NCBI GenBank assembly: GCA_047611125.1
Contig: JBLFXH010000028.1
Location: forward strand, 1 to 19,846
Length of the DNA: 19,846 bases
DNA from: JABDJZ01 sp047611125
GTDB taxonomy: Bacteria; Bacteroidota; Rhodothermia; Rhodothermales; UBA10348
Direction: 5' to 3'
Below, in pieces: positions 13,409 through 19,846 of the stretch. The notes under the pieces were generated by a model. The model ran no database searches, was not told where the DNA came from, and saw only the letters and a program-made list of their open reading frames with translations. Position 1 is the first letter of the stretch. The number at the start of each line of letters is the position of its first letter. Both the position numbers and the translations under genes were made by a program.

Positions 13409-15166
13409 TCAGCCGCCCGATCTCGCTAGGACCCAACGATTCACAGCCTCCTGCAGCATCGGCAGGCTGACCGCGCCGTCTGCTAGCACGGTGTCATGGA
13501 ACCCCTTGACGTCGAAGCGAGAACCCAGCCGCTCTTCCGCGTCCACGCGCAGTCGCTGGATTTCCATACTTCCCGTCATGTAGGCGGTGGCCTGACCGGG
13601 TGTAGCCAGGTATCGGTCCACTTCAGACTCGACAGTCGAGCGGGTCTCGGCCGTGTTTGCCAGCATGTAGGCGATGGCCTGGTCCCGGGTCCATCCCAAG
13701 ACGTGCATCCCCGGATCCACCACTAATCGCGCGGCGCGCAAGGCCTGATTGGATAGCATGCCCATCCTGTCCAGGTCCGAGGAGTAGAGCCCCATCTCGT
13801 CGGCAAGCAGTTCGGTGTAGAGTCCCCAGCCTTCGGCCATCGCCGCCACGTAGATGTATCTGAGGACCGGATGCACGCCCTTGCCTTTCAAGGCGACGGC
13901 CATCTGAAGGTGATGCCCCGGGTAACTCTCGTGGAAGGCGGTGGCCTCCAATCCAGCTTTACTGAGCGTCTCGGGGCGGTAGGTGCCCAGTTCATAGGTG
14001 CCTGGCCTGGAGCCGTCCAGCGACCCGGCCGAGTAATATCCGCCTCCGGTTGCCTTCTGATAAGCCGGGAAAGGCTGTACCACGAGTTCTGCTTCAGGAA
14101 CGAAACCAAACCAGTCGTGGACGCCCACCGCAGCCCGTTCGACGGCCGCACGCGCGTAGGCCAGAATCTCATCCTCTGATCGAAATGTGTACTGTTTGTC
14201 GCTCCGAAAGCGCTCCAGAAGTCCAGCCACGTCTTCGGTGTCAAAGCTCGCCAGAGCAATCGCAGCCATTTGAGACTGGATCTGCTCCATTTCCGTCAGG
14301 CCCGTCTCGTGAATACCGGTAGCGTCGAGCGGAAGGGAGGTGTGGAAACGGACCGAAGCCGCGTAGCAGGCCTCTCCGTCAGGATTGAATCCCACTCCAA
14401 CCTCATCGCGGCCGACGTATTCGTCCGTTAGGAACGCACGATATCGGGCAATCGCGGGGTTGATGGATTCGGCTACAGCACTGTGGACCTGAGCTGCAAA
14501 TGAATCATCCCCAGCTCGCGAGGCGGGGCTGTAGAAAGGGGAGGACTCCGGGTCCCCGCCTAACAGGGCATCTAGCTGCCGCAATACCGCTACAACGTTG
14601 GATTGCGGAGCCAGATACCCCAGCCGCATTCCGATGCGAAGGTTTTCCATCTCTCGGTCCAGATAGTCGGAGACAGAAAGGAGCCGGGCCAGGGCATCGT
14701 CTCGCTCCTGAGCAGTGGTGACCGGTTGTGATGCGACGGTTGAGGAGAGCTTGGCCTGCCAACCGTTCGATGTTGGGCTGACGTTCCATAACTCAGTTCT
14801 ACAGACTCGACGGACCTCAGATGCCTCCAGGCGGTCCAGGGCAAAGGCAAGAGGAATGGCCGAGGCCGTCCCCTCCACTATGTCCGGGTTTATGCCACGC
14901 AGTGCGCGCAGCCACCCGTCCTCTTTCGCGCGCCAATCATCCATCGCCGCCTGGCTTCGATCACCCAGCTGGTCCATCGGAGTGTCCGGATAGGCAATTT
15001 CAAACGCTTCCTCTGGAAACTGGTGGTAATACCCGTCAACGAATTCCTGGGCCGTCGCCACCGCCACCGCCGTGGCGGCTTCGGGAGGGGGAGCATCAGG
15101 CGAGCAGGCTGAGAGTGCCAGAACCAGAATGGTGGTCAGAATCGCAGAAGGGCAGGAACGGTGCAT
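13409..15166 (-). CDS. DUF885 family lipoprotein, probable metal-dependent hydrolase
   Basis: A 585-residue DUF885-family protein, probably a zinc carboxypeptidase-like hydrolase anchored as a lipoprotein. The N-terminus MHRSCPSAILTTILVLALSAC has a lipobox (LSAC, lipidated Cys21), followed by a Pro/Ala-rich linker. The family's metal motif is at 412-419, HESYPGHH, inside EATAFHESYPGHHLQ. It is followed by AEGWGLYTELL, whose Glu445 is the likely third ligand. DUF885 members are gluzincin-like in this arrangement; the substrate is not established. The C-terminal GQATAYMTGSMEIQRLR is also a family hallmark. The frame opens from an ATG at 15193, but that would add nine residues before an already good signal, so ATG 15166 is chosen; 15193 cannot be excluded. 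The whole gene lies between the two copies of the ~44-bp direct repeat. It is divergent from polA. Confidence 0.9.
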   Translation of the reverse strand: MHRSCPSAILTTILVLALSACSPDAPPPEAATAVAVATAQEFVDGYYHQFPEEAFEIAYPDTPMDQLGDRSQAAMDDWRAKEDGWLRALRGINPDIVEGTASAIPLAFALDRLEASEVRRVCRTELWNVSPTSNGWQAKLSSTVASQPVTTAQERDDALARLLSVSDYLDREMENLRIGMRLGYLAPQSNVVAVLRQLDALLGGDPESSPFYSPASRAGDDSFAAQVHSAVAESINPAIARYRAFLTDEYVGRDEVGVGFNPDGEACYAASVRFHTSLPLDATGIHETGLTEMEQIQSQMAAIALASFDTEDVAGLLERFRSDKQYTFRSEDEILAYARAAVERAAVGVHDWFGFVPEAELVVQPFPAYQKATGGGYYSAGSLDGSRPGTYELGTYRPETLSKAGLEATAFHESYPGHHLQMAVALKGKGVHPVLRYIYVAAMAEGWGLYTELLADEMGLYSSDLDRMGMLSNQALRAARLVVDPGMHVLGWTRDQAIAYMLANTAETRSTVESEVDRYLATPGQATAYMTGSMEIQRLRVDAEERLGSRFDVKGFHDTVLADGAVSLPMLQEAVNRWVLARSGG

Positions 15167-15209
15167 CTTTGAGCGGGGAAAGTGGAATTGCATTCCATGG
15201 TACTGGCTG

Positions 15210-15252
15210 GGAAGGCAGAATCCTGTGCAAAGCTGACACTATGACGCAGACC
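15210..15252 (+). repeat. Direct repeat copy 2 (about 43 bp)
   Basis: Same orientation as copy 1, with 24 identical bases at 15210-15233 and a similar tail at 15241-15252. It lies in the 107-bp gap between the DUF885 start and polA. It contains an ATG (15241) in frame with polA but closed by TGA at 15253-15255. Confidence 0.8.
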
Positions 15253-15273
15253 TGACACGCCCCGCTTCCTACC

Positions 15274-18087
15274 TTGGGTGCCGGACCTCTCCACCCACGC
15301 CCTGCTTACTTGGCTTCCCACCGCACGCTCTACCTCCTTGATGCGCTGGCGCTGATTTATCGCGCCCATTTCGCGTTCATCAATCGGCCGCTCATCAATT
15401 CGAAGGGCCGCAACACGTCGGCCACCTACGGCTTCATCAACACGCTACTAAAGCTGATCGATGACCACGGGCTGGAGCATGTGGCCGTCGTGTTTGACCT
15501 CATCGGAGAGGGCGGCACGTTCCGGGACGAGCTCTATGCCGACTACAAGGCGCATCGCGACCCAATACCCGAAGACCTAGTGGGCAACCTGCCGGATATC
15601 AAGGCGGTACTCAGGGCCTTGGACATCCCAATTGTCGAGGAGGAAGGGGTGGAGGCCGATGACGTGATCGGGACGCTGGCCCGCAAGGCCGAGGCGGACG
15701 GAGAGAAGGTGGTCATCGTCTCAGCGGACAAGGACTTCCAGCAGCTACTCTCGGACCGGATCTCGATGTTCAGGCCTGCCTACCGGGGCGATGCGTTCAA
15801 TCCAATCACGGAAGACACGTTTCGGGCCAAGTTCGACCTCGCACCCATCCAGTTCATTGATGTCCTGGCTCTGATGGGCGATGCCAGTGACAACGTCCCC
15901 GGGGTGCCCGGCATTGGGGAGAAGACGGCCATGAAGCTGATTCAGAGCTATGGCAGCGTGGAGGGAGCACTGGAGAACGCCGACGAAGTCAAGGGCAAGC
16001 GGGCCCGCGAAGGCTTGCAACAGCACAGTGAAGATGCCCTGCTCTCCAAGAAGCTGGTAACCATCCTGACCGACGTTCCGGTCACCGTGGATTGGAAGGA
16101 CTTCAAGCGCAGTGATGTGGACGTCCAACGCATCAAGCAATTGTTTGCGGATCTCGAATTCTCGACGCTGACGCAGCGGACTATCAAGACGGTAGCCGGG
16201 CATACCGTGAAAGAGGCCGGGCCGGGCGAGCAGAGCGATCTGTTTTCGACGCCTTCGGCGCCCTCGGATTCCGATGTGGAAGAGACCTCGTTTGACGAGG
16301 AGGCGGTCCAGTATCAGCTGATTCGGACGGTGCCGGCCCTCGAGAAGTTGGTTTCGGCCCTAGAGGGCGTGGTGGAGTTGGCGGTCGATACAGAGACCAC
16401 CTCGCGTGACTCCATGCTAGCGTCCCTGGTGGGAGTCTCTCTGTCTTGGGGTGAGGGAGAGGCCGCCTACGTTCCGACGCCCTTGCCTGATGACACGTCC
16501 ACCGAGGACGTGCTGGATCTGCTGCGGCCGGTGTTAGAAGGCGACACTCCCAAGGTGGGACACAACCTGAAGTACGACTCCATTGTCCTGTCCCGACACG
16601 GCGTGTCTCTGGGCGGTGACCTCTTCGACACGATGGTGGCGCACTACCTCGTGGCTCCGGAAGAACCGCATGGGCTGGATGCGCTTACACTCCGGTACTT
16701 CGACTATCGAATGATACCCATTTCCACGCTCATCGGCACGGGCAAGAGCCAGATCAGCATGCGGGATGTGCCTGTTGACAAGGCGGGTCCGTATGCCTGC
16801 GAGGATGCGGACTACGCGCTTCGGGCCGCTGTACTGCTTCGGGCGTCCCTCAAGAAAGATGGTCTGGACGGCATCTCCGGCGATATCGAGTTCCCGCTCC
16901 TCCGGGTGCTAGCTAAGATGGAGCGGACGGGCATTTGCCTGGACACGAAGATCCTAGAGGGGATTGCCGAAGGGCTCAACGAAGACATCGCCGGTCTCGA
17001 AACCGCCATCTATGAGGCGGCGGGCGGAGAGTTCAACATCGGCTCCACCCAGCAGCTCGGCGAGATCCTGTTTGAGCGCCTCGGACTTCCGGTGGTGGGG
17101 AAGACTAGCAAAGGGAAGGCCTCAACGCGTGAAAACGTTCTCCAACAGTTGGCGCTCGAACATCCGCTACCCGCGTTGATTCTCGATTGGCGTGAGCTTT
17201 CGAAGCTCAAGAGCACTTACGTGGACACGCTGGCCGGGCTGGTCCATCCGGAGACAGGCCGCATCCACACCAGCTTTAACCAGACGGTCGCCGCTACGGG
17301 GCGCCTTTCGAGCGCCAACCCCAACCTTCAGAACATCCCCGTTCGCACGGCTCGGGGACGAGAGATCCGCAAGGCCTTCGTTCCGCAGGAAGGCTGGCAA
17401 CTACTGAGTGCAGACTACGCCCAGATTGAACTGCGCATTTTGGCCTCGCTCTCGGGCGATGAGGCACTCCAGCAGGCTTTCCGGGACGGAGTAGACATCC
17501 ATACGGCCACGGCAGCGAAGGTGTTTAGCTGTCCTGTCGAGGAGATCGACAAGGACCAGCGGCGAAAGGCCAAGGAAGTGAACTACGGCATTCCATACGG
17601 TGTGTCAGCGTTCGGCCTGGCCCAGCGACTTCGGTGTTCTCGCACCGAGGCGCAGGAGTTGATTGACGGCTACTTCAAGTCGTTTCCGGGCGTCTCTCAA
17701 TTCCTTGTTGCGCAGGTTGAGCGTGCCAGTGAGAGTGGCTATTCGGAGACCATCCTGGGGCGTCGGCGGTACGTGCCCAATCTCCACGCCCGCAATCGCG
17801 TGGTCCGGTCGGCGGCGGAACGGGTGGCAGTAAATATGCCGATTCAGGGGTCGCAGGCTGACATGATCAAGATTGCCATGATCCGTGTGGACCGAGAGTT
17901 AACGAAGGCCGGGCTTCGGGCCCGCATGCTGCTGCAGGTGCATGACGAACTCGTCCTGGAAGTGCCGCCGGCGGAGATCGAGGCAGTGAAGGCACTTGTC
18001 AAGAAAGAAATGGAAGGAGCGCTGACGCTGGATGTGCCGGTGGAAGTGGGGATGGATTCGGGAGACAACTGGCTAGACGCCCACTGA
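15274..18087 (+). CDS. polA: DNA polymerase I
   Basis: A 937-residue full-length DNA polymerase I for Okazaki-fragment maturation and repair synthesis. An N-terminal 5' nuclease domain (about 17-310; EADDVIG, SADKDFQQLL, GDASDNVPGVPGIGEKTA) is followed by a 3'-5' exonuclease domain (about 345-540). The latter keeps its metal ligands, Asp372 and Glu374 in VDTETTS, GHNLKYDS, and CEDADYALR, so proofreading should be active. The polymerase domain (about 560-937) has motif A LSADYAQIELRIL (Asp714, steric-gate Glu719), motif B RRKAKEVNYGIPYG and motif C QVHDELVLE (Asp891). The motif B aromatic is Tyr771 where E. coli has Phe762. The frame opens only after TGA 15253-15255, and there is no early in-frame ATG. 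The start is TTG 15274 or TTG 15310, the latter closer to the conserved RTLYLLDALALIYRAHFA. Neither has a Shine-Dalgarno. Confidence 0.96.
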   Translation: MGAGPLHPRPAYLASHRTLYLLDALALIYRAHFAFINRPLINSKGRNTSATYGFINTLLKLIDDHGLEHVAVVFDLIGEGGTFRDELYADYKAHRDPIPEDLVGNLPDIKAVLRALDIPIVEEEGVEADDVIGTLARKAEADGEKVVIVSADKDFQQLLSDRISMFRPAYRGDAFNPITEDTFRAKFDLAPIQFIDVLALMGDASDNVPGVPGIGEKTAMKLIQSYGSVEGALENADEVKGKRAREGLQQHSEDALLSKKLVTILTDVPVTVDWKDFKRSDVDVQRIKQLFADLEFSTLTQRTIKTVAGHTVKEAGPGEQSDLFSTPSAPSDSDVEETSFDEEAVQYQLIRTVPALEKLVSALEGVVELAVDTETTSRDSMLASLVGVSLSWGEGEAAYVPTPLPDDTSTEDVLDLLRPVLEGDTPKVGHNLKYDSIVLSRHGVSLGGDLFDTMVAHYLVAPEEPHGLDALTLRYFDYRMIPISTLIGTGKSQISMRDVPVDKAGPYACEDADYALRAAVLLRASLKKDGLDGISGDIEFPLLRVLAKMERTGICLDTKILEGIAEGLNEDIAGLETAIYEAAGGEFNIGSTQQLGEILFERLGLPVVGKTSKGKASTRENVLQQLALEHPLPALILDWRELSKLKSTYVDTLAGLVHPETGRIHTSFNQTVAATGRLSSANPNLQNIPVRTARGREIRKAFVPQEGWQLLSADYAQIELRILASLSGDEALQQAFRDGVDIHTATAAKVFSCPVEEIDKDQRRKAKEVNYGIPYGVSAFGLAQRLRCSRTEAQELIDGYFKSFPGVSQFLVAQVERASESGYSETILGRRRYVPNLHARNRVVRSAAERVAVNMPIQGSQADMIKIAMIRVDRELTKAGLRARMLLQVHDELVLEVPPAEIEAVKALVKKEMEGALTLDVPVEVGMDSGDNWLDAH

Positions 18088-18090
18088 CCC

Positions 18091-19374
18091 ATGCACGACG
18101 CATTTGAAAAGACCGGAGAGCGATCCGGAATCACAGCCTGGAAGCACCGCGGAAATGGACTGGAGGTTCTGGTTCTGCCGGACGACAGTGCCCCTGTGGC
18201 GGCGTTCATGGTAACGTACCGGGTGGGATCGCGGAACGAAACCGCGGGATTGACCGGCGCGACCCATTTTCTTGAGCACCTGATGTTCAAGGGGAGCAGC
18301 CGGTTCAACAAGGACTCGGGATCGTCCATTTTCCAGACCCTCCAGCGCGTGGGTGCTCAGGTGAACGCCACCACCTGGAATGATCGGACCAATTATTACG
18401 AAGTCCTGCCATCGGACCAGTTGGACCTGGCGATGCAGGTGGAGGCGGATCGCATGCGCGGTGCGCTACTGCGGGATGAGGACATCGAGAGCGAGCGAAC
18501 CGTAATCCTGAACGAGCTAGATCGCGGCGAAAACGAGCCCATCCGGAAGCTGTACCAGTCTGTATGGAGTATGGCCTATATGGCCCATCCGTATCACCAT
18601 CCTACGATTGGCTGGCGCCACGACGTGGAAACCATGTCGCCCGACGGCCTGCGGGGCTTCTACAACGACTACTACTGGCCGGAGAATGCCACTGTCTCCG
18701 TAATCGGCGACACAACGGTTGCGAGCGCCCTGGAGCGAGTAGAAAACTATTTCGGCAGCCTGGGCAATGCGCCCACTGCCATGCCGCAGCGGGCCACCAG
18801 AGAGCCTGAGCAGTCTGGTGAGCGCCGGCTTGAGATCAGGATGAGGGGCGAACTCGGTGCCACCATGCTTGCGTTCAAGAGTCCGGCAGCCTTGGAAAGG
18901 GACACAGACGCCCTGGCCCTGCTTGCCTCCATCCTAACCGGGGGGAAGAGCAGTCGGCTTTACAAGTCGCTCATTGACAATGGCGTTGCCACCAGCGTAT
19001 CTGCGGGCGTCTCCAGGTTTCGCGATCCAGGTCTTTTCTACGTTCTCAGTATGCTGGCACCCGAATCAACCCACGCCATGGTCGAGGAGGCGGTGCGGAA
19101 GGCCATCGGCGATGTGGTGGAGGCCGGCGTGGAGCAAGCGGAAATTGATCGGACGCTGAGCGCCCTACGTGCCCAGGAAGCCTATCTCAGAGATGGTCCG
19201 TATTCGGTTGCAGCGCAGCTGAACGAGGCCATTGCGGCGGGCGATTGGACGCTATACGTCGATCACCTAGAGCGTCTATCGAAACTCACCAGTGAGGATG
19301 TCCAGGCCGCGGCCAGCCGGTACTTGGTGCGCGATAAGATGACCGTCGGCCGGTTCGTGCCCACGGCGGGCTAG
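18091..19374 (+). CDS. M16 family zinc peptidase (pitrilysin/MPP-like, single unit)
   Basis: A 427-residue M16 metallopeptidase with the inverted zinc motif HFLEH (His59, Glu62, His63). The downstream pair Glu135 and Glu142 in ESERTVILNELD supplies the acidic helper and third zinc ligand. The catalytic N-terminal half (about 15-220) is followed by the usual inactive-looking second half (ATMLAFKSPA..., LLASILTGGKSSRLYKSL). This is the ~420-residue form that forms a clam-shell from two subunits. There is no signal peptide, so it may be cytoplasmic, unlike many periplasmic relatives that begin with an export signal. The ATG follows the polA stop by 3 bp without a Shine-Dalgarno, so it is very probably co-transcribed with polA. 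It is convergent with the thioredoxin gene, with a single base between stop codons. No partner M16 gene is in view. Confidence 0.93.
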   Translation: MHDAFEKTGERSGITAWKHRGNGLEVLVLPDDSAPVAAFMVTYRVGSRNETAGLTGATHFLEHLMFKGSSRFNKDSGSSIFQTLQRVGAQVNATTWNDRTNYYEVLPSDQLDLAMQVEADRMRGALLRDEDIESERTVILNELDRGENEPIRKLYQSVWSMAYMAHPYHHPTIGWRHDVETMSPDGLRGFYNDYYWPENATVSVIGDTTVASALERVENYFGSLGNAPTAMPQRATREPEQSGERRLEIRMRGELGATMLAFKSPAALERDTDALALLASILTGGKSSRLYKSLIDNGVATSVSAGVSRFRDPGLFYVLSMLAPESTHAMVEEAVRKAIGDVVEAGVEQAEIDRTLSALRAQEAYLRDGPYSVAAQLNEAIAAGDWTLYVDHLERLSKLTSEDVQAAASRYLVRDKMTVGRFVPTAG

Positions 19375-19375
19375 C

Positions 19376-19846
19376 CTATTCCGAGATCATTCGCTCGATC
19401 TCAGGCCTCAGGTCCTCGAACGGAAACTCGCCCACCACCCGGTGGGCCACCCGGCCTTCCTTGTCGATGATGAATGAAGACGGCATCGCATACACGCCGC
19501 CGAACTCGTCGGCTAGTGCACCGTCGTCCAGTAGCATCGGATAGTTCACCTCGTACAGCTCAGCAAAGGGGCGAATGACCTCAAAACCTTCCTGATCCAG
19601 GGAAACGCCGACGATCTCGAAGGAGTCACCCCCGAGTTCATCCTGGAGATCCACAAACCCGGGAGTTTCGCGGACGCATGGCCCACACCAGGTAGCCCAG
19701 AAGTTGACGATCACCACCTTGCCGCGCTGGTCTGCTAGGCTGTAGTCTTCGCCCGACAGTGACGGCAGGGTAAACTCAGGTGCTGCGGGAAGCTCATCGG
19801 ACACAACTACGGCGGGGTCGGCAGGCGCAGGGTTGGCCTCGGCGGC
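19376..19846 (-). CDS. TlpA/ResA-like thioredoxin-family protein (5' end cut by window)
   Basis: The C-terminal 156 residues of a TlpA/ResA-type thiol-disulfide protein, which usually works outside the cytoplasm to reduce cytochrome c apoproteins or other exported proteins. The redox motif is FWATWCGPC (CxxC). The cis-proline loop is AMPSSFIID, and GVSLDQEG and VVGEFPFE fit the AhpC/TSA-Redoxin group. A GTG at 19804 could serve as a start, but the frame runs open to the window edge through an Ala/Pro-rich stretch (AAEANPAPADPAVVV). That looks like a linker after a signal peptide or lipobox. The true start therefore probably lies beyond 19846 and this copy is partial. Cytochrome maturation is one possible role; no ccm/ccs genes are visible here. 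Confidence 0.9.
   Translation of the reverse strand, partial: AAEANPAPADPAVVVSDELPAAPEFTLPSLSGEDYSLADQRGKVVIVNFWATWCGPCVRETPGFVDLQDELGGDSFEIVGVSLDQEGFEVIRPFAELYEVNYPMLLDDGALADEFGGVYAMPSSFIIDKEGRVAHRVVGEFPFEDLRPEIERMISE

Overview
This window is a gene-dense, GC-rich (roughly 60% by eye) stretch of bacterial chromosome holding fifteen protein-coding genes. I see no rRNA, tRNA, CRISPR array, transposase or phage gene. Several features fit a Rhodothermota/Bacteroidota-type bacterium: almost no start codon has a Shine-Dalgarno sequence, TTG starts occur, and the mix of genes is typical (an exported M14 carboxypeptidase with a signal peptide ending in VLAQD, a DUF885 lipoprotein, and an RmlC-like protein of the RGPHAH type). 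The phylum is an inference, not proven by the window.

Layout from left to right. (1) 80-1457, minus: a maf nucleotide pyrophosphatase followed by a free-standing class I glutamine amidotransferase. (2) 1525-6841, plus: a ParA/Soj-type ATPase whose stop overlaps the TTG start of a membrane-anchored penicillin-acylase-family amidohydrolase, then a sodium:neurotransmitter-symporter-family transporter whose stop overlaps the start of a low-molecular-weight protein tyrosine phosphatase. (3) 6852-12604, minus: an exported M14 metallocarboxypeptidase lies downstream of a tightly coupled four-gene sugar-nucleotide cassette. Transcription order in the cassette is rmlB, rmlA, RmlC-like cupin, HAD phosphatase, with two ATGA overlaps and one TGA|ATG abutment. 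(4) 12766-13401, plus: a small membrane-anchored Sel1-like protein divergent from rmlB. (5) 13409-15166, minus: a DUF885 lipoprotein hydrolase bracketed by two copies of a ~44-bp direct repeat. (6) 15274-19374, plus: DNA polymerase I followed 3 bp later by an M16 zinc peptidase. (7) 19376 to the right edge, minus: a TlpA/ResA-like thioredoxin, cut by the window edge.

Two themes stand out. RmlA and RmlB should make dTDP-4-keto-6-deoxyglucose for a surface glycan. The third enzyme lacks the usual RmlC catalytic lysine and tyrosine positions, and no rmlD is present, so the end product may not be L-rhamnose. Four peptide/amide hydrolases (penicillin acylase family, M14, DUF885, M16), three of them with membrane or export signals, together with an amino-acid-type Na+ symporter suggest a peptide-scavenging lifestyle.

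The best candidates for a second look are the direct repeat around the DUF885 gene, which forms the C-terminus of the small protein and sits against the polA start; the Phe-to-Tyr change in polymerase motif B; and the non-canonical RmlC-like active site. I did not find a convincing wholly new defence or mobile system. Most of the window looks like chromosomal housekeeping and metabolic genes.
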